64,000 nt of DNA from Gentiana macrophylla (taxonomy: Eukaryota; Streptophyta; Magnoliopsida; Gentianales; Gentianaceae): NCBI GenBank assembly GCA_026214975.1, contig CM047808.1:58864583-58928582 (forward strand), given 5' to 3'. Below the pieces are notes generated by a model, which ran no database searches, had not been told where the DNA came from, and saw only the letters and a program-made list of their open reading frames with translations. This document shows positions 44,870-55,850 of this stretch, one piece after another (within the stretch, counting starts at the first letter, position 1; each line of letters begins with the position of its first letter). Both the position numbers and the translations under genes were made by a program.

Positions 44870-45480
44870 AAAAAGTACCCAGCTTCTTGAAATAATACAT
44901 ATAGACGTTTGTGGACCTTTGATGATCCCACCTTTGGAGGAAAAAAGTATTTCATCACCCTTATCGATGATTATTCACGTTATTGTTATGCATACTTGTT
45001 GCATGACAAATCTCAATTTGTGGACACTTTACAAATGTTCATAACTGAAGTCGAGAGACAACAAGATAGAAAAGTGAAAATCATAAGGTCGGATAGAGGT
45101 GGTGAGTTTTATGGAAGGTATGACGAAACAGGACAACATCCTGGACCTTTTGCAAAAAACATTCTCCAAAAGATGGAATTATTGCTCAATACACAACACA
45201 TGGATCTCCATGGCGGAATGGTGTAGCATAAAGGCAGAATCATACGTATATGGAAATGTTTAGATCTATGACGAGTCATGCTAATGCCTATATCATTGTG
45301 GATGGATGCTTTACGCACAGCTGTTTACATTTCAAATAGGATTCCTAGTAAGGCAGTTCCAAAGACACCTTTTGAACTGTGGAAATGGTGGAAACCTAAT
45401 TTGAAGCATCTCCAAATATGGGATGTCCAGCTGGGGCTAGAATTTATAATCCACAAGTAAAGAAATTGGATTTAGAAACG
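44870..45480 (+). pseudogene. Copia C integrase remnant
   Basis: LLEIIHIDVCGP (44890s), a frame change, then FGGKKYFITLIDDYSRYCYA, VKIIRSDRGGEF and DETGQHPGPFAK. A further frame change, then LRTAVYISNRIPSKAVPKTP and FELWKWWKPNLKHLQIW. The copia integrase core and C-terminus are all recognisable, in three frames. Confidence 0.88.
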
Positions 45481-45870
45481 TTAGTTGTTACTTCAAGGTT
45501 ACCCAGAAAAATCTAAAGGATATAGGTTTTATTGTCCTAACCATATTATGAGAATTGTTGAAACCGGTAATGCTATACTCTATTAGAATGGCGAAATCGG
45601 TGGGAGTGATAAAATTAGTGATGTGATCATAAAGGAAATAAAGGTACCCGTCCCTTTTAACCCTATTCCGAAAAGTATTGGGAATCTCTCCATTGTTGAA
45701 CCGTTGAACAATGAAGAAAATACAATAAATGATCAACAACTCCATTATGAGATCATTGCCAATGAAAATAGTAATGTAGCACCACAGGAACCGGCATTAA
45801 GAAGATCTCAAACACAAAGGAGATCTGCTATTCATAATGATTATATGCTTTATCAAGTAGAATATGAATA
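45481..45870 (+). pseudogene. Copia C integrase-RT linker
   Basis: Frame 45623-45871 (IIKEIKVPVPFNPIP, RRSQTQRRSAIHNDYMLY) corresponds to the variable linker and the conserved RRS.R.R....D...Y motif that precedes copia RT. Confidence 0.75.
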
Positions 45871-46720
45871 AGGGACAAGTAAAGATCCGGTTTCATTTTC
45901 ACAAGCCATTAAGGAAGTTAATTCTAGTAAGTGGATTAATGCCATTAAAGAATAATTGAAATCTATGGATGAAAGTCAAGTATGGGAAGTCGTTCAATTA
46001 CCTTCAGGACACTAACCAGTTGGCTGTAAGTGGGTCTTCAAGACCAAGCACGACTGTCATGGAAATATTGAACGATATAAAGCCCGACTTGTTGCCAAAT
46101 ATTTCAATTAGAAAGAAGGTGTTGATTATAATGAGACTTTTCCCCTGTGTCCAGGAAAGACTCCTTTAGAATTATCATGGCACTAGTAGCTCCTTATGAT
46201 CTCGAGTTACAACAGGTGGATGTGAAAACAGTCTTTCTGGATGTAGAAAGAAAAAGTCTATATGCGTTAGCCTAAAGATTTCATTGTTGACGGTCATGAA
46301 GACATGGTCTGCAAGCTTAAGAAATCAATATATGGACTAAAACAAGCTTCGAGGTAACGGTACTTAAAGTTTCATGAAACCATTACTGTTTTCGGTTTCA
46401 ATGAGAACACAATCGACCTTTGCATATACCTCAAGATCAGTGGGAGTATGTTCATATTTTTGATTCTGTATATTGGTGATCTATCATTGGCCAACAGTGA
46501 TCTTGGTGTATTACATGAAACCAAAGCCGATCTCTTCAAGAACTTTGAAATGAAAGACTTAAGCGGGGCTTCCTATGTGTTAGGGATAGAAATATTCCGT
46601 GACAGGGCATTTAATATTTAGGATTGTCTCAAAAGCCTATATTGATAAAGTTTTGGAAAGATTTGGCATGATGACATGTTCTTCCATTATTGCTCTAATA
46701 TTATTCCGCAGAATGAGTTG
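45871..46720 (+). pseudogene. Copia C reverse transcriptase remnant
   Basis: [68 protein letters not shown] and DLFKNFEMKDLSGASYVLGI are readable. The catalytic box is degraded: ILYIGDLSLA stands where YVDDILLA is expected (Val-to-Ile, first Asp to Gly). At least six stops. Confidence 0.85.
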
Positions 46721-47290
46721 GAACGTAAAGGTATGGAAAAACATCCTTATGCTTCTCTTGTAGAGAGTTTACAGTATGTACAGGTTTGTACAAGACCTGA
46801 CATTAGTCATGTTGCTGGCATGATAGGTACATTTCAAAGCAATCCAAGAATGTCTCATTGGAAAGTCTAAGAGTAATCTTGAGATACTTAAAGGAACATG
46901 AATTACATGCTCACATATTGAAAATCAGGACACCCACAGGTGACTGGTTATTCAGACTCGGGTTTTGGAGGATAAACATGACACCAGACTTTGTACTCTT
47001 GGCTACGTGTATCTTCTAAACGGAGGTGCCGTATCACGAAAAAGCCAGAAGTCATAGTTGACATACTCATCCACCATGAAAGAAGAGTATGTGGCATGTT
47101 ATGAGGCTGCAGTCTAGGGGACATGGATCCTCTAAGCATGACATGATATCTAAGGGACCAAAACACATGGACCTTAAATATCAATTACTGAAGCAAGATG
47201 TTAGAAGATATTTGTTTGTCATAACATATAAGGACAAACCTTATGGTTGCAGACATATTTCTGAAAAGACTACCCCAAAGACATAACAGA
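46721..47290 (+). pseudogene. Copia C RNase H remnant
   Basis: YASLVESLQYVQVCTRPDIS, then GYSDSGFGG, KRRCRITKKPEVI-type sequence for the GGAVSRKSQKSEVVA segment, and a decayed C-terminus. Several stops and shifts. Confidence 0.75.
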
Positions 47291-47705
47291 GAGACACTGA
47301 AAGCATGGGTCTTAAGGATAGCTCCTAATTATCGTGTTCTGTCATTTATTTTGTACTTACGTTTGACATATGTTGAGCTCTTAATGTTAATCTTATACAT
47401 CATTATTGTTTTCTGTTTTCCATTGTGTACACACCTTACGAATGGAATTATTAAAACAGAAATTGTCTCTTGCAAAGACATAATGGGACCGTTTATGTAA
47501 TCTCCACTTATGGTCTAGTTAAGACGGTTGTAAATGTTGTAGTGCATAGAAGGAAGCATGTTGCAGAATGATGTGTAACCGCTATGACTCCCATTGACAG
47601 CTAGATTAATGATGACTTACGCTAACCAACTAAAGAAATTGTTTAGCATATAATGCGCACCTTATGTTCCTTTAAAAGGAAAACACTGATGAAATGTTCC
47701 TATCG

Positions 47706-47719
47706 ACCAAGTGGGAGAA
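47706..47719 (+). other. Polypurine tract of copia C
   Basis: ACCAAGTGGGAGAA directly before the 3' LTR. Confidence 0.85.
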
Positions 47720-48135
47720 TGTAAGAAAATTATGTCGTGGCTTTTATTGAGCCCGATTAATTTCCTTCCCCGTAATAGTGGTCTTATAGGAAATTCGTTT
47801 TTCCTAGGAAATATGCTATTTATTATTTAATGGTTATTTAAAAGGAGTTTTAATCCGATTAAAAATCGGTTTTGATGGACGGCCGAGATTAAAGCTAAAA
47901 CCTAGATCATTCGGATTTCGGCCCTCTCTCCGCCTATAAAAGCAATGCTTTACTCCATCATAAAGCATATGAAAGAAACCAACACATAATGGTTGTAGGC
48001 AAGGAGAGAGATGTCGGAATCCTCTCATCAAGACGGCAACAACGGATACGTAGTCGAGTAACAATGGATGTAGGGAAACGATCCTGATGATTTCTTCCGC
48101 TATTAAGGTACTCTGAATCTATTGTTTAATTTACA
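47720..48135 (+). repeat. 3' LTR of copia C
   Basis: 416 bp, differing from the 5' LTR at three transitions (GGGG/GGAG, CGGC/CGGT, ACGACC/ACGGCC contexts). TATA box at 47935-47942. Confidence 0.95.
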
Positions 48136-48140
48136 ATAAG

Positions 48141-48582
48141 ATTTTATTTTAAAAATTAAAAAAGAGATATACATGTCAAAACTTCAATTGCCAATTGAGG
48201 GTGCTCAACGAGACGTTTCATGGTGAAAGTAAGAGTTGCGGCAGTAGTTTCATGGCCGCCAAATAATAAACCCAGAATATAATCTATTATCTGCATCTCT
48301 GTCATAAATTTTCCATCAATACTACTTGGTGTAATCAGCATTTGTGTTAGTAAATCTTTTGGTGCTTCTTTCCCATTTTTGGCCAACATCTCCTTTCTTT
48401 GCTTAATAATGAGTCCGATCTCTTTCTAGAGAAATTTCGAAGCAATTTTAGCTCGATAATACCTGGGAAATATATAGCCAAGGAAATCGTCCAGGCTGTT
48501 AAATCCATGAAAGGTGGCAATAATTTAGAAATCTAATCAGAATCATCGATACTTAAAAACATGTTGCAGGCCACAGTGTATA
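48141..48582 (-). pseudogene. Cytochrome P450 exon fragment (CYP716-like)
   Basis: P450s are haem monooxygenases of the ER membrane; CYP716 members oxidise triterpenes. On the minus strand the fragment reads ACNMFLSIDDSD, a TAG where Trp is expected, ISKLLPPFM, YYRAKIASKFL, a second TAG, IGLIIKQRKEMLAKNGK, APKDLLTQMLI, DGKFMTEMQIIDYILGLLF and then GGHETTAATLTF, the I-helix oxygen-binding motif (A/G-G-x-E/D-T-T). It ends at VEHPQLAIEVL, where an intron seems to begin. The haem-binding Cys and ExxR motifs are absent. It sits inside the 5' LTR of copia B, so it is a captured piece and not a gene. CYP716 is my best family guess; another CYP85-clan family is possible. Confidence 0.82.
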
Positions 48583-49013
48583 TATGGAATGGTTTTCTTC
48601 CCTGTACGTATATTTATTCAAAAGGGTGGAAGTATATCTGTTCTCTTTCTTCTTAGATAGATACATAGTGTATATATATACAAAAGTAAGAAGTATTAGA
48701 TGGCTAATGCATGTGCTACTAAGTGTATCCCCAATAGGCCATCACGTGAAGATCATGTTTACAGAAAGTGTGGGATAATTATCTACTGTGTGGTACTGCT
48801 TAATAAAAACACGATATATCTCACATGACTTTATGGTGTAAAAAAATCCATTGATTACATCATATATTTACGTCGACACCTATCCATTTTGTCGTGTTTT
48901 CTTTGAGACTTAACTATTAAATAAACTAGCTGCGGGCTAGTGTTTTACACGGAAGAGATAGATATTATATCTAATTGACATCCACATAATACGAGTATAT
49001 TTATAACAAATGT

Positions 49014-49272
49014 CTATATAGGTGTTTGAATAAGTGTGTGTTGACTGTCCAAGTCTCCCTGTGAATTTCCTGGCAATTGCCACGCTAGGATGAAAACATC
49101 ATTTTTTTTACATATAAAGTGGGATTGTTTTAGTTTGAACTGTTCGGTTCGAGACAGTTCAAAACTCAAGTTTGAAAGTGTGTTGTGGTGGTGTTGAGTT
49201 TATTTGAGAGTAATCTCAAATTCATACTCGAATTCATGTTCGTAAAATTTGACATATCAGTCGATTCAATTA
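49014..49272. other. Short spacer between copia B and F2
   Basis: Unique-looking AT-rich DNA. Ends with AATTA (49268-49272), the target duplication of F2. No gene. Confidence 0.6.
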
Positions 49273-51590
49273 TTAAAGCAAAGCGTTCGCTCAGGATATC
49301 TGAGTCGCTTATCCAGGAAACGAACGCTTCAGCACATATAATATTAAATAAATCTAATATTACACGAAGCATCTACGTCGTCAGATCAAATAAAAGCAAA
49401 CGGAAGCTAAAAAGACTTGGGTAAAGCATAAATGCTACTATGAGTGGGAATTAAACACACTAAAGAGAAAATGTAACATTTATTACACTGGGAAAGAAAC
49501 CAAACTAGATCCAAACGTACGAAACCTTCAAAAGAATACTAAAAGAGAATACAACGTTTCCCCAAAGAACAACATGACTAATGAATAAAAAAGAAAACAG
49601 AATAAATAAAAGCTTCAACTCTGGCGTCCTCAAACGTTGTCATCAAAGTCTTCCTCGAAATCTTGTCCAACTTGTTCATCTTCTCTCCCCCAAACACATA
49701 GAAAAACAATGCATTTGAGGTAAGTACAAAGTACTCAATAAGAGGTAGAAGCTACAAATTATCTAAGGTTTATAAACAAGTTTTATAATTAATAAGTTGT
49801 CTTTCTGAAACCGACTCAATCTAAGGTTCACTTCATGTCCATCAACATGTCACAGCCATACGTTTCTAGCTTAGCTTATCTCTGTTACATCAGCATTCAA
49901 GGGCACTACGCATGATGCTACTCACCATGAAGTATCTGGGTGCAACCTATTAGTGGATCACACCAATAGCCACGGGCTAGTCCCGATAGTATACGCGTTC
50001 GGTGAAGTCCCTCTACTCCTGGTGGCCTCTAATGGCCAACAAAGTTATCCATCCACGAGTACCCTCTACTCCTGATGCCTCTAGAAAGGCCATCAAGTTT
50101 ACTCGTTTTATCCGAAAGCCTACACATTGCGATATAAACTTGTGTCTTACCAAAAATGACATGATGTTTAGTCTTTTACTAGTCAAGTATGTAATCATCA
50201 TTAGTTGTTAACTAGCCACCTAGTTGTTTTCAAATAAGCTCCCTCACAACTCAACTCTCTTCCTAGACCTCTAGACACGGACAAGGCCTAGCAATTACAC
50301 AGACATTGATGAACTCTAGATCACCAAAGCACAAGCCCTTTCATGCATTTCCGACGGTCCCGGACTTCAGCTTTCTTTAAGAGTACGTTCGGTGCCGGCA
50401 CCAAACGCATCAGAACTCAATCGGGGCTTGTTCGTTTTCATTTAATCTTATTTAAGATCATTAATAAATTACAATTCAAGCTAAGCATCAGAATAATATT
50501 AGTCACTAAATACATTGTCTACCAAACCATAAATTCATATTTTCTAGAAAATAACACAACTAACACCCAACAACTGTACATTATATATTTATTTATTTAG
50601 AAAGAGGTTACAAATTATAACACTTTGTCTTTACTGTTTAAATACTTTTTACTACCAATTGTAATTTTTTTTTTTTTTTTCCTAAATGACAAAAAGAAAA
50701 GAACAGTATCTTTTTTCATTCCACTTTCGACAGCAGCATTCATGGGTATTGAGGAAGGTACTAACCTAACAATAATAATATAATTATAGACCAGTAGATA
50801 GCAAACAACAAAAAGATTGCATATACTATATAATGTATAAATATATTTACATACACTATAACCGACCCAGCACATATATAATTTGTTTTTTTTATTATAA
50901 ATATATATGTGCCGATACTTTTGGGAAGCATCCCAGTATTAACCCCAAAACATAATAAGAACAGGAAGGTATACAAAACAACAGCAGTTTTCAACCCCAT
51001 CATCATAAAGCTGTAATTACTCATTAGGAAGAGACTCTTACAAAACGAATCAAAAATACGATCTATCCTCTCTAAACCATAATTAATTTGTAGGAAGAAC
51101 CACTTACCTTTTATCAAGCTAATCCAATTCCAAACCCTCACAAAATCTACAGAAACTCACACCTTTGGAGAGGAACCTTGAGAAAAGCTCCAACTTTCTT
51201 GGGTAGAAACGATGCCCTATTCACGACGATTCCAACGCTCTACTCGAATCTGAAAACGGTTGAGATTCAACTGAGAAAAGAAAGAAATCTCTCTGCTCTT
51301 TTCTCAAACTCTCACGCCGTTCCCTCTCTCAACGTTGGAAAACTTCTGATTTCTTTTTGGTTGTGGGAATTAATGGGATCTATTTTCCTTAAATAGACAA
51401 AATCCCAATAGTTAACCTAACCCATTAATTTCCTTAATTACCCTTATTATTAAAAATCTGATTTTTTTTTCCCTAATATATATTTATCCGAAATATATAT
51501 ATACACAAAATACTTTAAATCCGTAAAATGTAATATTTCATTTTTCGCAAAAGACACGTCTGCCATTTTTCAAAAAGTCGGGATATTACA
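49273..51590 (-). repeat. 3' LTR of F2 (full length)
   Basis: 2,318 bp. About 85-90% similar by eye to the right LTR over shared parts; retains the ~850 bp (about 50302-51151) deleted from the right LTR. Confidence 0.85.
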
Positions 51591-53298
51591 TTCATTCCCC
51601 CTTAAAAGGAGTTTCGCCCTCGAAACTCAAGCATGCTCAAACCGTTGACCTTCCTTAGCACTCTCTCTTCAACACAAATCAAACCGAAGCTTCACTTGTT
51701 TCCCACTGACAACAACAACCGATTCCGATCTTGCTAACCACTGAACCGACACGCTACTGATTCCCAAACAGCTCAAACCTCATACACTCAACCCAAAACT
51801 GACCAACCACAACTTGAGTCACTGAAACCGCCATAGCCACTCTTCTACTCGGTGTGTCCTTCACCAGAAGATACTTTCTTATGTCTATAATCCAAGTAGA
51901 CAAAATTCTTGGATAGCTGACGTATACCAAGAATCACTTTATGGTCCGTAGTATTCAAAACTATAACATTACTCTTGCCACGGTAGATTCCAGCACAACC
52001 AGCGACTTGTAGTAACACCCTAGCAACCTTGATTACTCTTATCCAAAAGTTGTAACAACCAAGAGATCCTTGAGGTTGTTCTTACTAAAACTGAGGTGGG
52101 GTGCCTGATTCTGAAACCGATCAACTCGTTCCAACTGACTCACTACTGTCCTAAACCAAACCACTCGCTTCTTGTTGAGCCCCAAAACAACAACACCTAG
52201 TCTTTACCTACCAAACTTCTTATTCTGGGTAACAACTAGCTTAAGAATCGTATAACACAAAGTACTCCCATCTCCAAAACCTACCAAAACCTAACTTCCA
52301 GGGTGAAAGAAAGGCATTTATTCTTTCTTGACCAAAAGACTTAAATGGTTTTGAGAAATTCAGGTGTATACATGAACCATGAAATAATTGATTTGCACAA
52401 AACAAACCGAACTGATTTTGAACAAGAGGCAAAGATAAAATCTGTAAGTATATAGGTTTTACATATGATGCTCAAAATCAAAAATTTTGGAAAGCCAAAG
52501 GTCGGTCAAAATAATTCTTTTCATATACTTCTATAAGCTGTCAAAAATTTCAGGACTTCACAAACTGACTCGTGTTGCAGATTGTGCTCAAACAAAAAGT
52601 AATTTGCACTTGGTTCCATAACAAAAATTTTAGTACATGATGTTTTCTATAACATATCAAAAATCCAAGTCATTTGGAGTTGTTTAGCTTATTCAAAATA
52701 GATTGATAAGTAAGAGTACCGCTACAGAATTTTTTGAACAGAGTGTTCATCATTGTCAAGAAATTTATGAACAATCCAATTTGAATACTGAGTTGATGTA
52801 AAGAGAGAAGTCGTAGATAAGACAACTTTCTAAGTGTCTGAAAATTTACAGAACTTTTGTTATTTCAGAAATGACATTACAAGGCATAGAGATATGTGAA
52901 CAAAATCGTTTACTCGTCTTGCATAACACCAAGTTAAAAAAATAAGTGATAGGACCAAACGTAACAAAAAAAAAAAAAAATTGAATCCACCAAGAGAAAG
53001 AACATGTAAGGGAAGTCTAAAAGTTCCAAAATAAGTGAGGGATTCTATTAAGGATTCTAGAGGAACGAACTCGAGGGAAACACGTAAGAGATGTGTGCTT
53101 AGAACTCAACCTAACCTTCGCTTAAGGAGACTCTTCACTTGGTCATAAAGGAACTTAACCACGGTTAAGGATTCTTAGTCTTACGAGGATTACTACCAAG
53201 GTCAAGAGAGATCAGAAAGGTTCAACAAGGTCTGAGGAAATCTTATCTTAGAGGAAAGGAAGCCTAGAACAACAAGGACGCTTCGCTCTGATACCAAC
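51591..53298 (-). other. F2 internal region
   Basis: 1.7 kb. In minus orientation it starts with the PBS and ends with the purine-rich TTTAAGGGGGAATGAA (51591-51606). No reading frame matches a retrotransposon protein. An A14 run lies near 52968-52981. Confidence 0.75.
53285..53296 (-). other. Primer binding site of F2
   Basis: TGGTATCAGAGC on the minus strand, two bases from the end of the 5' LTR: initiator-methionine tRNA type. Confidence 0.9.
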
Positions 53299-54757
53299 TG
53301 TAACGCCCCGCTCCCAGATACCGAGTCCTTATCCGGAAACGAAACGCTCGGCACATATAATATAAAATAAATCTAATATTACACGTAAGCCTCTACGTCG
53401 TCATATCAAATAAAAGCAAACGGAAGCTAAAAATACTCGGGTAAAACATAAATGCTAGTATGAGTAGGAATTAAACACACTAAAGAGAAAATGTAACATT
53501 TATTACATTGGGAAAGAAACCAAACTAGATCCAAACGTATGAAACCTTCAAAAGAATATTAAAAGAGAATACAACGTTTCCCCAAAGAACAACATGACTA
53601 ATGAATAAAAAAGAAAACAGAATAAATAAAAGCTTCAACTCCGGCGTCCTCAAACGTTGTCATCAAAGTCTTCCTCGAAATCTTGTCCAACCTGTTCATC
53701 TTCTCTCCCCCAAACACATAGAAAAACAATGCATTTGAGGTAAGTACAAAGTACTCAATAAGAGGTAGAAGCTACAAATTATTTAAGGTTTATAAACAAG
53801 TTTTATAATTAATAAGTTGTCTTTCTGAGACCGACTCAATCTAAGGTCCACTTCATGTCCATCAACATGTCACGGCTATACGTTTCTAGCTTAGCCTATC
53901 TCTGTTACATCAACATTCAAGGGCACTACGCATGGTGCTACTCACCATGAAGTATCAGGTGCAACTTATTAGTGGATCACACCAATAGCCACGGCTAGTC
54001 CCGATAGTATACGCTGCGCTCGGTGAAGTCCTCTACTCTGGTGCCTCTAATTGTCAAACAAAGTTATCCATCCACGAGTACCCTCTACTCCTGGTGCCTC
54101 TAGAAAGGCCAACAAGTTTACTCGTTTTATCCGAAAGCCTACACATTGCGATATAAACTTGTGCATCACCCAAAATGACATGATGTTTAGTCTTTTACTA
54201 GTCAAGTATGTAATCATCATTAGTTGTTAACTAGCCACCTAGTTGTTTTCAACTAAGCTCCCTCACAACTCAACTCTCTTCCTAGACCTCTAGACACGGA
54301 CAAGGCCTAGCCATTACACATAAACTCACACCTTTGCAGAGGAACCTTGAGAAAAGCTCCAACTTTCTTGTGTTGAAACGACGCCCTATTCATGACGATT
54401 CCAACGCTCTATTCGAATCTGAAAACGGTTGAGATTCGACTTAGAAAAGGAAGAAATCTCTCAACTCTTTTCTCAAACTCTCACGCCCTTCTCTCTCTCA
54501 ATGTTGAAAAACTTCTGATTTCTTTTTGGTTGAGGGAACTAATGGGATCTATTTTCCTTAAATAGACAAAATCCCAATAGTTAACCTAACCCATTGATTT
54601 CCTTAATTACCCTTACTATTAAAAATCAGATTTTTTCCCTAATATATATTTATCCAAAATATATATATACACAAAATACTTTAAATCCGTAAAATGTAAT
54701 ATTTCATTTTTCGCAAAAAGACGCGTCTGCCCTTTTTCGAAAAGTCGGGATATTACA
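53299..54757 (-). repeat. 5' LTR of F2 (internally deleted)
   Basis: On the plus strand it begins TGTAACGCCCCGCTCCC and ends GGGATATTACA. A deletion at about 54319-54322 joins sequence equivalent to 50301 directly to 51152 of the left LTR, with ACA microhomology. Confidence 0.88.
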
Positions 54758-54762
54758 AATTA

Positions 54763-54917
54763 ATTCAATGTTTGGCTTGACTCGAATTGTTTATATATGC
54801 ATTCTTGCCCACTACATTATTATTACCCTATAGCGTGTTTGTTTTTGTTTTTATTTTATCGAAACAGTAGGAAACATATGTTTGGTGTACTCATAAATTG
54901 AGAAACATATGTTATTA
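54763..54917. other. Spacer right of F2
   Basis: AT-rich, no feature seen except a repeated GAAACATATGTT (about 54870 and 54902). Confidence 0.5.
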
Positions 54918-55099
54918 CCAAAGGCGGAGCCATGAATTCCATTTAGGATAGACTAATGGACTATATTAAATTTTTCGGATGGACTTAATTAAGAATTTTT
55001 ATTGATCAAACTGGAATACATATATATTTTATAGTGTGTTATTTTTTTCTTTTAGGTGGGCTTAGCCCCCCTTTGTCTACACTTAAGATCCGCCCTTGG
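54918..55099. mobile_element. MITE candidate (182 bp)
   Basis: Imperfect terminal inverted repeats CCAAAGGCGGAGCC (left) and CCAAGGGCGGATCT (right, reverse complement) match at 11 of 14 positions; flanked by TTA on both sides (54915-54917, 55100-55102), the target duplication length and sequence of PIF/Harbinger elements. No coding. Confidence 0.5.
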
Positions 55100-55125
55100 T
55101 TAAGACGATCGTAATATGATTATTT

Positions 55126-55176
55126 CAAGTGTCATGTATTATAATCACATGTTTAATCTATAATACGTGTCACTTG
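55126..55176. repeat. Imperfect 18-nt inverted repeat
   Basis: CAAGTGTCATGTATTATA at 55126-55143 and TATAATACGTGTCACTTG at 55159-55176 pair at 15 of 18 positions around a 15-nt loop. Confidence 0.75.
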
Positions 55177-55399
55177 TTATAATCACGTGTAACCGTTGTA
55201 ACATAGACTCAAATAAATTCATCTCCAAACACACTCAGTTGTTGGTGTGTTTATCCTTCCGAGTTCCGACCCATTGACAAAATAAAACATATTCAATGTA
55301 TACTGTAAAATTACTTACGCACTACAAGTAGGAACGCCAGTGCAATAAGTCACTACCAACGTCTTTCGTTTTGTACAAGAAGGTCAATGCATAGGGTGT

Positions 55400-55850
55400 A
55401 ATTGAGTCGAGTCGAGTCAATACTATTTAGGAGTCAAGTTTAGCTCGACTAGGAATTCTCAAACTCGAAACTCGGCTTAAGCTCGATCAAGCCATAAGAA
55501 AGATCGAACTCTACTCGTTATGTATTAATCTAACTCGAATTGGCTTATAAGCTCAATCGTTTTGTTAGACTTCATTTAATTTTAACAAAATATTGTAAAA
55601 AATGGCAAGATTGAGTTCGACTCACCTTAATTTATATATAAAATATTATACCCTATTCTTTTTTTTATAAATATAATAATTTATATTATTACTGAATATA
55701 CTTCGATTATCTCGCAAACTACTCAATTATATATTAAGTTCAAGTTCAGGTCAGTTAATTATTTGAGTAATTCAACTCGAACTCAAACTCAAACTCGAAA
55801 AAACCCAAATCAAGTCAAACTTCTTTGTAATTCAAGCATGAGTAGCTCAA
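55400..55850. repeat. TCGAGTC/AACTCGA-rich repeat, possibly a degenerate DNA transposon
   Basis: It starts with AGGGTGTAATTGAGTCGAGTCG, like the ends of a widespread hAT-type non-autonomous family in plants (GGGTGTAAACGAGCC), and contains many TCGAG and ACTCGAA units to about 55800. A matching opposite terminus was not found, so the family assignment is tentative. Confidence 0.35.

Larger units (their letters stand above)
42141..48135 (+). mobile_element. Copia C: young Ty1/copia insertion with non-functional interior
   Basis: LTRs 42141-42556 and 47720-48135, both 416 bp, differ at three positions by eye, all transitions. Target duplication ATAAG at 42136-42140 and 48136-48140. PBS for initiator-methionine tRNA and a polypurine tract are intact. 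The interior has no gag and a pol full of stops and frameshifts, so it could only have moved with proteins from another element. Confidence 0.95.
36925..49008 (-). mobile_element. Copia B: Ale/Retrofit-like element, degenerate, with nested P450 fragment and copia C
   Basis: Target duplication AATGT at 36920-36924 and 49009-49013. 3' LTR 36925-37431 (507 bp); 5' LTR 41970-42009 plus 48583-49008. The internal region (37432-41969) has the same layout as copia A, inverted: polypurine tract, RNase H remnant, CCCACTGGG modules, degenerate middle, hairpin array and PBS. The LTRs of A and B are recognisably related but much diverged. No intact pol. Confidence 0.92.
41970..49008 (-). repeat. 5' LTR of copia B, split by insertion
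   Basis: LTR pieces 41970-42009 and 48583-49008. The interruption is not a clean insertion: relative to the 3' LTR about 37 bp are lost and roughly 570 bp of gene-derived DNA (plus the later copia C) are gained. Confidence 0.85.
49273..54757 (-). mobile_element. F2: long-LTR gypsy-like element without coding capacity
   Basis: LTRs 49273-51590 (2,318 bp) and 53299-54757 (1,459 bp) flank a 1.7-kb interior. Target duplication AATTA at 49268-49272 and 54758-54762. PBS (53285-53296) and polypurine tract place it on the minus strand. LTR ends (TGTAATATCCC...GGGGCGTTACA in that orientation) are typical of Del/Tekay-type chromoviruses, but no gag or pol motif is present, so it is either an internally deleted copy or a LARD-type non-autonomous element. 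The left LTR's outer end is degraded (TTAAAGC instead of TGTAACG). Confidence 0.85.

Noticed and set aside
44820..45044. Separate short gene before copia C integrase
   Set aside because: Its first half is the integrase N-terminal segment (LLEIIHIDVCGP) and its second half is the same DNA read out of frame.
42255..48064. Identical 76-residue minus-strand frames at 42255-42485 and 47834-48064
   Set aside because: Both lie wholly inside the two near-identical LTRs of copia C and run antisense to it. Their identity reflects LTR identity, not a conserved gene.
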